In this document: positions 1 through 13,800 of the stretch, in pieces
How positions within the stretch are numbered: the stretch's first letter is position 1
Layout: each line of letters starts with the position of its first letter
Program-made: the position numbers and the translations under genes
Assembly (NCBI GenBank): GCA_037013685.1
Contig: CM072886.1
Coordinates: 69,839,859 to 69,903,858, forward strand
From: Acridotheres tristis
Lineage: Eukaryota; Chordata; Aves; Passeriformes; Sturnidae
DNA: 64,000 nucleotides
Direction: 5' to 3'
The notes under the pieces: generated by a model
The model's database searches: none
Seen by the model: only the letters and a program-made list of their open reading frames with translations
What the model was told of the DNA's origin: nothing

Positions 1-3000
1 TAGATTTATTTGGAGATATTTTATCATGCATTAAAAGTCATTTGACTTGCTGCTCATAGTGCAAGGCTTTCCAGAGGCATCTAACTTTCCAAATGTTTTG
101 CACCAGGTGGTGAGCCCAGGCATCAAGTAATAGAGGGATTTAGAGAATGAGGTTTTTAACTGAAATCAGTAGGAATCTACTGGCTGGGCTGCAGAGTAGG
201 TATGAAGAATACTGCCCCAAAATGGTACGTTTTAGAACTGCTAAAATAAAACACTTGTTTTTCCCATTCCCCCCAAAAAAGTACATCTAATGAAGCATTT
301 TCTGATCTCTTTCTTTATCACAGCATCACCGAACATGCAGATAATATTTCCTATCTCTCTGCTGGTGGAAGAACCCTGACACAGGTTAAAGCACCGATTT
401 CTCCACTAGTATGAGAACTGCTATTATTTCAGAAGAGTGTGAAAGAAAGCACAGAAGGCTCAGATCTATCACACAGCTCATTTGATCTAAACATGAGGCA
501 ACTAACAGAACAGAAAATAGTCTGGCCCTGGTGTCTCCTGAAGTATACAGAGCACCATATTTTGAAATTGAAAATCTCTCTCCTACTGTCACAGTCTCCT
601 TGCAAATCAACTGCAGACACTACAACATGCTTGCAACAGTTAAATGAACTGTTAACAGTCTTGTACTTAGCAGTTTTCTACTCTCCAGGGATTAGTCAGA
701 CATGGATTTCTGCTCTCCTTGCCACTGTCACGTTTTTGTAGTCAGTGCTTCTATACTAAATTGAGACTGCAGTATATGTCTTTCAAAACCTGATGTCCAG
801 GTTTGAACACAATTCATCGAGTGCTTTTAAAGAAGCTCTTGCATGGAGTTCTGAATGCTCCTTTTTTCAATGAGGATGGAAAGATAGGAAACTTCTGGTC
901 CAGTGATTATCTCTAATGATTTAGATTTCACCTTGAAGTTGTGGATAGTGAAAGAGGACAACTTCAACCAACAAAGGCACCTGCAAAATCAAGATTTGTT
1001 CAAGAACATGATATCTGTGCTCCTGACAAAGAGCAGAGATATGACAAAAGTCAATCAGAAGTACTGATTGCAAATATTAATTCTGAGCCATTGCAGTCTC
1101 ATTTCTTTCCAGGTTAACAACCTTGATGCCTCTCTTTTCCTTTCTAAACTAGGTGCTTTCTTAGAACTATCTTGCTCATGGGCATTTTAAAAAGAAGTGA
1201 AGAAAAAGATATGATTGATTAATCAGCAGATGCTTGTGTTTTCCAATTGCTTCTCATTTTGATGGAGATCTCCAAATATTACACTAAGGGACTATGCTAG
1301 ACTGAGAAAATTGTCTGGAGGAGTCTCAAGTATTTAATTTTTCCAGTGAACCAAGCAGATGAGCTCTCTAGAGAGGAGTGGTCAACTCTGCACAGCAGAA
1401 CATTTCATCACAAAGGCTTCTGGGGCATCTTCATAAGCAAGAGGGGGAACTGTACTCGGCCAGGGGTAAAGGTATATTTGCATAATTTACACTGCTGCAT
1501 AAATAACTCTGTGACCCAGAGCTGCCCCATCACCCTGGGCAATGCCAATGGGAAAGCCACATCATTTCCTTCAGGGATGCAAATCTTCATCTATTCATGC
1601 ATTTACCAAATACGGATTTTAACAAGCCTTGGATTTCTCTGGTGTTAGGCAGTGGCCCAGCAGTCACAGGGCTCTTGATTGCTTTTCAGGTGTCTTAGTT
1701 TGAAGCCTGGTAGCACTAATATGCACGAGCCTATGTTGGATCATGTCAAAGGGGCTAATAACCTGCTGCTGAGCAAAATCAATAAAATCCATCTCCTTCC
1801 TCTCCAAAACACTGAGTAATTTAAGAGATGCCAGTGGGAGGAACTAATGAATTCTTAATTTCGAGTTGTTGCTATAGCAATACACTCAATATTTACACCA
1901 ATGAGTTGAAAGAGAACCAGTTTTTTATTCCCTGTACATCGGCCAACTATCACACAGCAGTAGCTCATCCACTAGAGTTAAACAAAATAATTTTGTTTGC
2001 TACCTGAAGAGTTAAGGTCACTTTATAAAAAGCTGAAGTAGCTAATATGTTTGTAGGTGTTCTTTTGTATAAAACAGCTGGAAACAGTGCATTATGGATA
2101 TTGACAACAAATAATTTGTTTGTACTTCAGTTAAGTAAATTGCATGCCAAAGAATGAAGGACAGTAGGTGCTAGTAATGTGGAAACTTCCAAGTATGTAT
2201 GCACAAAGATTCTATAAACCTGACTGACTTTGGTTCAGTAGACCTTTGTTTTATCATTACTGAGTTTTCTCTGTTGATAAGTTCCTTTGTTACTGGTGCC
2301 ACAGCTGAAAAATCACTTGCAGTTCTGAGCAGTTGGAAATTATCATTAATGGAAATGACGTTATTCCCTTTAGACTTCTCATCTTTCTGAACAACATGTA
2401 AACATAGTAGTTATACCTATAACAGAGTGCAGTACTGGTGCAACAGACCAGACTTATTTCCAATTACTATTTATCTGGAGAAATATTTCACTGTGACTTG
2501 AATTTTATTATGAAACTTGGCCAAAAATTCAGTGCCAGAATTTGAAACCGTGAAAATTATTTGGAAGATATTAAAATGGAATAAGGTAGGAAAAGATTAT
2601 TTTTATTAGATATTCAAAATAAAGTAGCGCATGAATCTCACCCCTGAATAAAATAAAATTATTCAGCATGTTTCTTTCAGAATGTACCTCTAATAGGACC
2701 TTTAGATCTAGGTCTAAGCACTGTGAGAGCATCACCATGCCAGGTCTAAATACAATAGCATCCGGTGGCTCTCAGTAGAGCAGCTCTGGACGTGCTTACA
2801 GGGACTTTGGTACTTGGGGAACACACCCACCCAGCTGTTTTTTAGTGGGTGCCCCGGATTAGGCAGCATTTGAGAAGCCACCTTCTCGCAGGAGAGGAGA
2901 AGGCATGGATACATCTTCTTGGCATGGATGAGCCAGTGAAGACATCTTCATCTCTAGTGTACCACCAACTGCTCGCCAAATTTCCTCATCCAAGGGAATA

Positions 3001-3709
3001 TTGCTCTGCATAGGATGAAATCATTGTTCCCCTAAACCAGACTAGTCAGGAAGAACCAAATCACCAGATAGTTCCCATTTGAAACAATTTCTCTGTTTTT
3101 TTGCTTAGTTAAGAGAGGCTCACACAAGTAGTTCTGCTAGAAGGTGGGTGTCAGAGTTAAGTGCAAGGCATGAGGCACAGGCCAGCTGTGACAGAAAATG
3201 CCAACAAAGACAGGACCATACCTTCCCCTCTCCTCTCCCATGAGGCACAGCCCCACCATGCCCCAGTAAGCCAAGGTTAAGGAAGGCTGGTACCACAGCT
3301 GGGGCCTGGGGTTGGTTGCAGTCCAGCAATTGCCAGGTGAAGCTGCAGCCATGAGTTCTCAAGACAGAAAACAAAGAGGGCAAGACAAAGTTGGGGTCAG
3401 CAATGCAAAGGCAGGGCACAGGCATTCCTGCAAGAAAGCTTGGGTAAGAGAGGTTGACAGGCAGCAGAGAGAGTAAGAACTGTCCATGGTCAAATCTCAG
3501 GTCTTGAACTAATCTGACCTTCCTTCCCAAACAGATATAGCCTAAGGGAGACACATCTTTTTTCTCGTTAGAGCAAGTGTGATAAATAAGCAGAAGGCAA
3601 AAGGATCCTGCTGTGCAGTAGGATCCAATACAGAATGTATTTGATTTACCCAGCTATGCTCATTCCCTGTAAATTTTCTCCCAGACTGCACTTTTAAGAA
3701 GCAAGGAGA
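1..3709. other. Intergenic DNA, no gene recognised
   Basis: I see no exon-like structure here. Open frames are short, uninterrupted only by chance, and resemble no protein I know. Most of the stretch is AT-rich single-copy-looking sequence. The part from about 3,120 to 3,560 is noticeably richer in G and C and carries a 144-codon minus-strand open frame, but its translation is low-information and has no recognisable domain. That part may be an old repeat I do not recognise. Confidence 0.6.
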
Positions 3710-3714
3710 GAAAC

Positions 3715-4288
3715 TTGTGGTTTAACTCTAATCAGCAATAAGCACCACAGCCTCTCACTCACTCAAATACTCCCCACTACACTCATGGTGAGGAGTGGAA
3801 TAGGAAAGAAAAGGGAAAATTGTGTGTTAAGATAAGACTGCTTTAAAATAAAATACTACTATTACTACTGTTACAAATTATAGTAATAATTTTAATGAAA
3901 AGGAGAGAGAAATAAAGCTCAAGAAAAAACAAGATGCACAACACAATTGTTCACCCCCTGCTGACCGATACCCAGCCTGCCCCTGAGCATCAATCAGTCC
4001 CCCATCTGGATAATGCCCCCAGTTTATATACTGTGCATGCCTTCTGTGGTATGGAATAGCCCTTTGGCCAGCTGGGGTCAGCTGTCCTGGCCACGCTCCC
4101 TCCTAGCTTCTTGTGCAGCTCCTCACTGCCACATCATGAGAAACTGAAAGTCTTTGTTTAGGGTAAGCTCTACTAAACAACAGCCAAAACATCAGTATGT
4201 TATCTGCTGCTGACATCTCAGCCCAAACTACAACACTATACCAGCTACTAAGAGGAAAATTACCTCTACCCTACCTGAAACAAGGACA
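3715..4288 (-). mobile_element. Solo LTR of an avian endogenous retrovirus (ERVL-like), minus orientation
   Basis: Read on the minus strand the element starts at TGTCCTTGTTTCAGG and ends with GTTAAACCACAA, the same ends as a very common bird LTR family. It has a TATA-like TTTATATAC-type core around 4,020-4,035. Both edges are flanked by the same five bases, GAAAC, at 3,710-3,714 and 4,289-4,293. This is the target-site duplication expected for an inserted LTR. There is no internal retroviral region next to it, so it is a solo LTR left by recombination. The family name is from memory; the ends and the duplication are seen directly. Confidence 0.85.
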
Positions 4289-4293
4289 GAAAC

Positions 4294-6345
4294 TTTCATT
4301 GTTCCCTATAATAGTGAGAAGTGAATTGCCATGATTGGCCATGTAGAGAAGCATTTTCACATATGGAAAAACGTTCTCAAAGTGAGAAGGGTTTCAAAGA
4401 TTAACAGCCAAATTTTGTTGATCACCTGTTCCACTAGGCAGACTCCTGATTTCTGATTTAAGAACACATTATCTTCTGCTTTATCGCAAATTTCTTCCCA
4501 CACAGTGAATCTCATCAGCTCATAGAAGCAATATGTTCCTCATCAAGTCTGTTCATCTTAATGATTTTTAATAGGCTTTGCTTCTTTGCCCAAGTCTCAT
4601 CCCCAGAGCCTCTTCAGCAAGCTGAATCAAGGTAAAAAGGAGTTTCCCTTTCAAATTAATTCAGTTAGCACAAACTCCTGAAATTTGGAAGTACCAAATC
4701 AATTTGGACTCTTTACAACATTTGCAGTATTAGATATGGTGTGCAGTTTGTCAGCAGTGCTCAGACAAGCACTTCCATGACTCTGCATGCAGAATGTAAT
4801 ATTTGTGAGAGTACAGGTCACCTTCTGTCCCAGTACACTGCCATCCATATAAGCAACTGGAAAAGAAGATAATATGAGACTGCAGAGGACTGTTCTGTTT
4901 CACTTGCAGAATGCTTCTGCTGCACTACAACTCATTACAACATGCTCTCAGACTGTGCCATTTATGTGAAATCCACATCTTGCTCCTGTTTTAGGAATTC
5001 ATTGTTCGTCTTGCTCTTGCTTCATTTGCTGTAAGATACATTTCTACCCACTTGTGTTTTGCTTCTATTGAAAGAGAGCTATTGAACTTTATATGACCTA
5101 ATTCATAAGCACTGTTATTCTTCATACAGCAGTGTAGAGACATAGGCTAACTTAAGTGGATACAACATTATACAGAAAAATACTGAAAATCATCCAGTCT
5201 TCTGTACTACTAGGAGGGGAGGGTTATTATCACTACATTTTCTTTGTTTTCCATCTTCTGTCTCTGCATTGGCACCATGGAGTGGAAGGAGCCCTCTAAT
5301 TCCATTTCACTGACCTAACTCAAATCCTGTCTCATAATTCTCCTTGGAATCAATGGTCCATCCATACATAAGTGGGGATGAAGCTGTTGTCTTGTCTCAC
5401 TTCTCTTGAGTAATCTCTTTCAAAGTGTTTATTTGTTATTTTGGTCTCTACACATGAACTTTCAACTACTTTTTCTTTATTCAGATAGTATTTTGCATGC
5501 AGAGGCAAGAAGACTTAGACAGTAGAAAAAGAAAAAAGTCTTGATAAAAAGAAGCAAAATAATAGCATCTCTACCTAACAGCCTTCAGCTCTTGTCAGTA
5601 TCAAATAACTCTTATCTCCAAAGTATGAGATTTGGTAGAAAAATCTAGCTGTTTGAGTCACATTTTTTAAACATGAATTAATAATCTCAATGCCATTAGC
5701 TGCAACTCTTGACTGAATGTGAAGGAAGATTAATCATGTTCTTTATACCCAGCTCAAACAGCTCAACACTGAATCTGTCAAGCAAAACCATATTATTCAA
5801 GGGGCTTCAGGTGGGTGAAAAAAAAACCAGTACAACAACAACAGCAACAAAACAAAAATGCAAACATTTTGTGTTAGCAACTCCCTCTCTGGTTCCAGCA
5901 TTCAGAGGAATCAGGCTACTCACGGTGTCAATGAGTGCTTATTTGAATATTTTTCTCCTGTGGGGTAACTAGTTCTGTAAATATGGCTCTGTTAAGAGAG
6001 TAGAGATGCATGGTGAACTATGACCCAGAAAACAGCTTCTACACTTTTGTGGTACAAGAATCCCTAACCCTTCAGTGCAGTTAAACAGAAAACATGAATC
6101 TTACCAACACCCGTGTCACCCATGGTCTTGAGTGGATTTCTGCTCAGCACAAACCTTAGGCATAATGCTAAACAAGAACTATGGGTAAAAAATCATCCCA
6201 CATTCACACTTCAAGGGTTCAAACTCTTCTCCCTTTCCTTTTCCAGACCTACAGTAATCTGTGCATTGCTCATTTAATCTTTGGTTAGGTAGAAATTGAA
6301 AAGACAAAAAAGAGAGGGGAAGCAGATATTTTTAGATATATATTG
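4294..6345. other. Intergenic DNA, no gene recognised
   Basis: AT-rich sequence between two LTR repeats. I see no splice-supported exon, no RNA gene and no repeat I can name. Confidence 0.55.
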
Positions 6346-6349
6346 TTAA

Positions 6350-7085
6350 TTTTACCTTGCAATGGGATGCATGGCAAGGTTTTGATAGGGAGGGGATGGT
6401 GAGGCTACGGGGGTGGGTTCTGTGAGGAGCTGCCAGGAGTTTTCCCTATTTCCGATAGAGCCAATGCCTGCTGGCTCCAAGAAAGAGCCACTTGGCCAAG
6501 GCCAAGGCCAAGCCCTGAGCATGGTTGTGCCTTGGGACAATGTATTCAAGAAGGAGAAAAATAACACACAGTAGCTGCAGCCAGAGAAAAGAGCGAGAAT
6601 ATGTGACAGGAACAGCTCTGCAGACACCCAGGTGAATGTGGAAGGAGGGGAAGGAAGGGGTACTGCTGGTGCCAGAGCTGAGATTTCCCTGCAGCCCGTG
6701 GAAGTCCATGGCGGGTCAGATATCCACTGCAGCCCAGGCAGGATCCCACCTTGTAGTAGGGAAATACTATGAGGCAATCTCCCCTGAAGAGGAAGGAGCA
6801 GCAGAGACAATGTGTGATGAGCTAACCAGAGCCCCCATTCCCTGTACTCCTCTGCCAGTGAGGAGGAAGAGACAAAGAAAATTCTGAATGCAGCTGAGTT
6901 CAGGAAGAAAGGAAAAGTTGTAAGAGAAGGTGTTTTAAGATTTAATTTCTCACTATCCTACACTGGTAGGATTAACTTACTGGTAATAAGTTAAATTAAT
7001 TTCCCTGAAGTTGAGTCTATTTTGCTGCTGATGGTAATTGGTTTTCTCTCTCTGTCTTTATTTCAACCACTTCACAGGAGAATAC
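6350..7085 (+). mobile_element. Avian LTR-type interspersed repeat, internally shortened
   Basis: The sequence from TTGCAATGGGATGCATGGCA through AGCCAATGCCTGCTGGCTCC and GAATATGTGACAGGAACAGC follows a well-known bird repeat. It continues to a 3' part with GGTGTTTTAAGATTTAATTT and GATGGTAATTGG. The middle of the family, a tandem run of short GC-rich units, is reduced here to one or two units (about 6,690-6,760). Open frames of up to 152 codons inside it are by-products of its GC content. I recognise the family from memory and cannot give its exact boundaries or class; an ERV LTR is most likely. Confidence 0.6.
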
Positions 7086-7690
7086 AGGAATAGAAGGCAT
7101 CAAAATGGAACCCAACCTAAAATCAACATAATCATGTAGTTAGTGAGCTTACAGAATAGCAAAGTATTAAAGATATTTATTTCAGTGGTCTATCTCTAGG
7201 TTAAAAAAAGCTGAACATCCTGTACTGAGACTACTTTAACTAATCAAGTTTCTTTTGTTTACACTTTTATTATTTGAACAGGAGTCACTCAACTTAAGTA
7301 CCTGCCTTGTGCAAATTTTGATCAAAAGAGTTCTAATAACATATCTCAGTTAATTCCTCAGTCTCCTCACTTCTGTTTCATACCTTCCCTGTCACCTTCT
7401 GAGCACAGATGCCACTGTTACTCCATGTAGCTGAAACTCCTGCCAAACCCATCTCTTGTCCTTGAACTGCTATCTCAATTATTTTTCACACAGCTGCTTA
7501 GAGGTCCTTTCTTGTTATCCATGCCGAATTTCTTCTGAATCTATTCAGTTTATTATGTGTTGCATTAAGCTCAGTACAAATTATGTAACCCAAACCCTGG
7601 GCTCTATTAGGAGAAAGACGACCAGTAGGCTTAGGAAAGCTTTTATCCCCACTCTGCTCAGCTGGTGAGACTGCTCTGGCAGACTGCAAA
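7086..7690. other. Intergenic DNA, no gene recognised
   Basis: About 600 bases of AT-rich sequence between the LTR-type repeat and a CR1 fragment. Nothing recognisable. Confidence 0.5.
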
Positions 7691-7694
7691 CCAG

Positions 7695-8156
7695 TCATGT
7701 GAATCCCCCCTCAAAAGGGATGTGGAGAAATAGGAAAAAGTCCTCCAGGGAACAAGAGTGATGGACAGAGGCTGTGGGCAGGTGTCCTGTAGGGACAGCT
7801 GGAGAGAGCTGAATTGGTTAAATTTGTTGAGAGGGAACTAAGAGACATTTGCCCTATTTATAGAGCCAAACGAGAATTATGGGTCCAAATGCCTCCTGGC
7901 AACACCAAATGATTCATCAGGAAGCAGCAGTCACAAACTGTTACTTCACAGGCTCAGATTTGAAAAACCTTTTCACTGACAGAGTAGTGCAGCACAAAAA
8001 GAGGTTGTGCAGAGACCGTGGCATCTCCTTTGTTCAAGCTTTGGAACACCTGGCTAGACATAGCCACGGCTGACCCAGACTCAGCAGTCCTGGCTTTGAG
8101 CAGGAGGTTGATCTAGATGACCCCCAGTACTCAGTTTGCAACCTGAGATTTGATTA
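7695..8156 (+). mobile_element. CR1 LINE 3' fragment, plus orientation
   Basis: The stretch ends with GAGCAGGAGGTTGATCTAGA followed by TGACC, the usual 3' end of a CR1 LINE just before its short tail repeat. Upstream parts such as GCACAAAAAGAGGTTGTGCAG and TTCACTGACAGAGTAGTGCA also follow the CR1 3' region. It is diverged, carries stops in all frames and lacks a reverse-transcriptase region, so it is a dead 5'-truncated copy. Confidence 0.65.
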
Positions 8157-10690
8157 AGCTATGCCAGCATCAGCCACCAGCTAGAAAGTTCATTTTCAAT
8201 TCGTCAGAAGCAGATAATGCTGTGAGCCACAAGGACCCCTAACTCAGGTTTAGTGATAGACTCAGAAATAATGGAATGAAACGTCAGAACAGAGACAATA
8301 ATTAAGGTAGAAAAATATTCTCAGTTACTGAACATCTCAAAACTTCATCAGCTATTCACTCTTATGTTTATTATAGGTAGGGAGAGAAATGTACTTTTTA
8401 ATTTTTTTCATTCATTATTCCTTATTTCAGTTCTTTTAAGCTTTGGCTTGTTTTTCATTTGTCTTTGCTAATGGACTGCCTAGGTTCCTCTTGATGAAGC
8501 TATAAGGGTGATTAAGTTATTCCTTGTAATTATGTAAGCTCTGTCTTGTTTTCAGACCAGACAAGCAAACACGTTGTAGTAAAAGATATAAACCGGAGAA
8601 AAAAAAAATATTTTTTAAATTAGGGTGTGTGATTAGATTTACTTGGGAACATAGACCAGTCTCTGCTAGTGCAGGCTGATACTACATACACTCTGGATTA
8701 ATTGATGGAAATTAAGCTTTACAATCTGTCCTTTTCCATAAATTCTTTGGCTTTTCATTCAACTTCAACCCTGACATACAGTTGTCACTTTCATCTTAGT
8801 GATAACATACACAGTTAATAAAAAATGGATTTATTTTGCAACTTCCAAACAGCAGGACTGTATTGGAAAAGGCTTTTTAAGACTAAATAGTTTCCAATAA
8901 GGGGCATTTTCAAACCACTTGACTAAATGCTCAGATAATGGATAATATAATGAGAGATTAGCAGTTGTAAGGTTTACCAGCTAAGATAGTCATGCTAAAG
9001 AAAATATACTCAGCACCTCCCAAAGATAAGTATTTAGTAAATATTGTAAATGACACATGAGAAATGTGATGCACAGCACAAATCAAAACTGAATTATTCA
9101 GCAACATCTTTATGGAGCAGTAATTCAAGTGTGTTTTGACTATTTTTAAAGTTCCATTGGACTGAAGGTGGAGTCATCTCAAAGCACATAGAAGCCCGGT
9201 TGTTACTGTATTTTTGAAGAAAATATGCCAAGCATACTTCTGCACCTTTAGCTATATAATACCCACTTAATTGTCAGGTTAAATTTATCTCAAGTGTGAG
9301 GTCCTCAGTACATTAAGACACTACTGAAGTATATATATGTTGGCGTGTGTAAAACAGAAGCCTCTCTGAGTCCCTCAGAGAGACATCAGAAGGCAGGGAT
9401 TGAATTAAAACCTTTAGAGAAATTAATGTATATTAAGCCACATAGATATGAAATAGAACTATAAATCTAAGTTTAACATAAGTAAGAATATGCTTTTAGT
9501 GCCTTAAGAGAGTAAAATGCCCTAGAAACTAGTGCAAAGCTTAGGTCTCGTGGAACGTTCAAGATCTTAGCCCCAGACATAATGAGAACATAGAAAGAAT
9601 ATTGCCTGCATTCTTTAAATAGAACAGATAGAGTTATTTGCGTCAATAGATTGGTTATATGTGCAAGTTATGTGTAAGAATTAACACTACTTTCAAACTA
9701 TAAAACTAGAATTCTAATAGGTTTACGAAGAATGTTTTAGGTTTGTGTTTTTACCTCATTGGATGATTTATGAATAAAAAACCCCTGTACTGGGGTGGAA
9801 AAGGCATACTCCACGATCATCATCATCACTACCACCACACATGGAAGAAGAGACAGAAGAGGAAGAACAAGAAGAGAACAAAAGAACAGAGAGCTACTGC
9901 AGCCGCTTCTGCAATAAACAACTTTGCAGCAACCAACAACTGCTCTTGTCTCTTTGGAGACCTAAACCCATTAATAAGTTGACATATATTTATATATATA
10001 TGAAATTTTCCAAGATCAAAGCTGACTGAAGCCATGAGGAGACAGAATCAAATGACAAAAGCACTTTTTACCCTCTCTTGCACATATGTTGTCCACCCAC
10101 CCCTGCCCAGAATACCTCACCAATTAAATTGCCATTTCATGTTGTTTTCTCGTTGTAATTTGGCCTTGCATTTTCTGCTAGAGTGTTTTTTCCTGTTTGG
10201 CCCAAATGTGAGCCTTTTGTCTGAGATCCATTTTACAGAATGAGCTCAATTCTACAGACAGCTGCTTGATTATTGCCCTCATGACTGGAGCTAATCATGA
10301 AGTGATTTTTGGTCTGGATTTACCATCTCGCAAAGTGCTTTATAGAGGAAGGAGATCAGCATTGTAACCATTATTTTCAGCTATATTGATAGAGTTAGTT
10401 CCCTCTCCCTAGCTGCTTTTTCCCTCTCAAATATGCTTCCATGGTAACATATACAGAGCTGCTGCAACAGTGAAGTTAATCTCAGAAGTTTGGCTTTCCC
10501 TGTTGCTAATATTCTGCACCAAATCTTAATTGAAATCCTAGTAGCACATATTAGAAATAATATCTGACAATCTTCATGTTACTTTTGCTTGCTGATCTAT
10601 TTCCAATTATCTTCTGTTTCAGGTAGTCTTTAAAAAGCACTGCTATACAAAAGACTAGTATTAAAAAAAACAACAGCAAGAAAAGATTTG
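8157..10690. other. Intergenic DNA, no gene recognised
   Basis: AT-rich sequence without recognisable genes. A short purine-rich GAAGAAGAG-type tract with a CAT-repeat start lies at about 9,810-9,890. It gives small open frames in several registers, which I treat as noise. Confidence 0.55.
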
Positions 10691-10692
10691 TA

Positions 10693-10828
10693 TATATTTA
10701 TATTTATATTTATATTTATATTTATATTTATATTTATATTTATATTTATATTTATATTTATATTTATATTTATATTTATATTTATATTTATATTTATATT
10801 TATATTTATATTTATATTTATATTTATA
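10693..10828. repeat. Hexanucleotide microsatellite (TATTTA)n, about 22 units
   Basis: A nearly perfect six-base repeat of unit TATTTA runs for about 136 bases. Both strands read through as open frames, giving alternating Tyr-Lys or Phe-Ile tracts. These are artefacts of the repeat, not proteins. Such an even array suggests recent expansion and likely length variation between individuals. Confidence 0.95.
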
Positions 10829-13800
10829 ATAAATATAAAGGTAAATACTCTCAGGGAAATTAGGATAATCCATACTCTATAGCTGATGCATCACATAAAT
10901 TTAATAAGTATTCCAGGATAGGGTTGAGTAGGTGGATAATATATTGTATAAATAAAATCTTGGTACCCTTGGTGCTGGGCACAAATTCTAAAGCACCTTC
11001 TGATAACACTTGTGGAAAATGTCATTCAACATAGGTTGTTCACATCAGGGCTGTTCCTTTCAACTAGGAGGCCAGCCACAAGCTCCTTGTTGAATAGATT
11101 TGATAATTAATGAGTTATATGATTTTACTATTGAGAATAGAATTTTCTGTGTGGTATGTCCTCGAGCACCCATCAGTATTGATAGAGAACATCCAGAAAA
11201 AAACTGGCTAGAATAACATGCATTAAAAGTATTGTACATCTTTTATCCCTGTCAGTGCAAAATCTAATTTGTTACTCTATTTACACATTTTATTTACTTA
11301 ACAGGACTTGAAGGTGAAGTCTATGAACAATTGCAACTGTCTTCTAACTAAGGAACCATGCTTCTGGTACTGTGATGAACACTTGTATTATGCAAAATAT
11401 GTTTTGGGTTCACTCAAAATCTTCTTAATTCTAGATAATCTCAGGTTAGCATCAATGTAGCTGGATCATTTTAGTCAGAATACTGGGAATATACTATTAG
11501 TGAATATTCACAAAAATACTTATACTTGAAGAAATTTCCAAACACCTTTTAGGAACTCTGCTGCAGAATGAGAATCTTCAGAGGGGCATTTAGTAGCATC
11601 TTTAATCAAAGTAACTTTTTCCTTCTTGTCTTACTGTAGATGGAGTCCAAAACAAACATCAAATAGGAACTGTGTTCAACGGATTTTTTCCTCTGTATCT
11701 CTCTTTTTCATATTCTGAACAAGAGCCACAACAAGACTGAGGTCCCACTGCAGCTAGGATATGATCAGTTTATGTAAGAATTATAAATACAGAATAATTG
11801 GAATTGCATGAATAATCTGATTTTTGTTAGTCTCAATTTAAAATTGCCTCGTGTTTTATAAATCTTGTCCCTTCCTAATATATGAGAGAGAAAACTGCTT
11901 GTCTGTTTTGGTTGAAAAAGACTACCTTCCAAACATGAACAGCTGCTATTTTGTCCCAGCCTGAAAAGCTGATCTTTGGGCTGTATGAACATTTTCCATT
12001 ACATCAGCATGACATTAACCTGCAAATAATGTCATAGCTAAGGGTCACATTTGCAAACAGATGAGACATACACATGAATGACCACTTCTGTTTGCAGCCA
12101 AGCTGAGTGTCAGTCAGGCAGTTGCACATGTATCAGGGCAAGTGAGCAAATGATAGAAAATTTCCAGCACATTTTCCATCCCCAGAGAGAAATTCTGAAA
12201 GAAACACTGGATATACTAACAGATGAAAATTGCTAATGTTTTATCATGTCCATCTTTCCATTGGCAGTGAATGGAATCAGCTGTAAATTAAGTTATTGCC
12301 ATTCGCACTGCTGCTCGTGTGCTTTGTTCTCTGCCAGCACCTTAGGGGACTCTGCTTCTGTGGTTAGGGAAGTGGAACTGTGGAGCTCTTTGAGAGTTTT
12401 GCTGAGAGTAAAATACTGACAAATTCAGCCTAAAGTCATTCTTTGCCATTATGTTTGCTACTAAGATGCTTTATGAACAGTTTAAACTGGTGTGACTGCC
12501 TTCTTTATGATACAGAAATGTATTAAAAATATATTTTATTGAGTGAAAACAATGAAATTAATCATAATGAAGACTAAGACTTACAGTAATATGTAGGGTC
12601 AGTTTAGTTTTAGATGGTAAAAGAATGACATTAAAAAGAAAATATTATTCCTGACCTAGCATATAGGAACGAATGAGGGTTTTTACTGAGCTAACTTCAG
12701 TTTAAAATTGCTAGAAATTGATATATGCAATCCTGTAAAATCACTATGGTAGCTTATTCCTTCATTTTTAAAATGCAACTGGAAAAGGACAGAAGGTAGG
12801 GAAGAAGATTATGAAAGACTTCAGGACTGTTGACGGAAAAAGCTGTATTTTTAAAAAGTCTGTTATATCCAATGAAGTAAAGATCAAATGATGGTAATAA
12901 AAGGTATGGGACATTGTTTTTCAAAATTTCAGTAAATGGGACCTGTGTTTTAATCAGCAAGTGATCTTTCTCTTGATTTTCATGTTTCAGCAACACTGAA
13001 AAAAGGCTATAGAATAACTACACATTAGCTGTACACACAATACTTTTACTTACTAACTTCTATGGACAGTAGTAACTATATAATCTTAACTGAGGCTATA
13101 CAGCCAATGGTTTTTCTACATAAAGCCTTACAAACTACATGTAAATGCTGAAGTCCAATTATTCAAAGAATCAATCTCCTCGCCATATATTCCTTCAATT
13201 CACCATATACTGCCTTCTTGATAGCCTGAGATCAGGCTTTAAAATTACAAAGGCAACTAGTTTCAAACATATTTAATGGATGAGCAGAAAAAAAAAATTG
13301 TCTCTTGGTACATGATACTATTAGTGTATTTTCGTGATCTTTGGTAGAAGCAATTGAATTTCCCAGTACAATTTAGAATTATAATAACCATATCAAACAA
13401 TAACTATCTAAAAATGAACAAGTATGCATCACACACATGCTCTTTTCATTTTTACCGCTTTGATTAATTCTTGCCCCTGTCCTTCCATTCATTTGTTGCA
13501 TAAAATAGTATGCTTATGATAAAAAAGGATATATCCATTTACTGTAGGTAAATCTGTGTCAACTGTATAAAACTGTATAATAAATGAAAACCAAATTATC
13601 GCCGTAAAGTCATTATGAATTCCAGTATGGACAAAAATATGTTTTACATATATATAATACATTTAATCTCTCCCCTTTTGCTTCCTTCTTTCCTCCTTCT
13701 CAACCTTTGCTCTAGCAGCAAAACTAAAAAATACATTTCAGGCCCAAGACTAGACACTGTAGTTTCCGGAAATATCTGATGTAATACACAAAAGCAGATG

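Noticed and set aside
3120..3554. Minus-strand 144-codon open frame
   Set aside because: It has no recognisable domain, overlaps another open frame in a second register, and lies in a locally GC-richer non-coding block.
6352..6887. Open frames of 67-152 codons on both strands
   Set aside because: They lie inside an LTR-type repeat and overlap each other in several frames.
10661..10882. Open frames of alternating Tyr-Lys and Phe-Ile residues
   Set aside because: They are translations of the TATTTA microsatellite on both strands.
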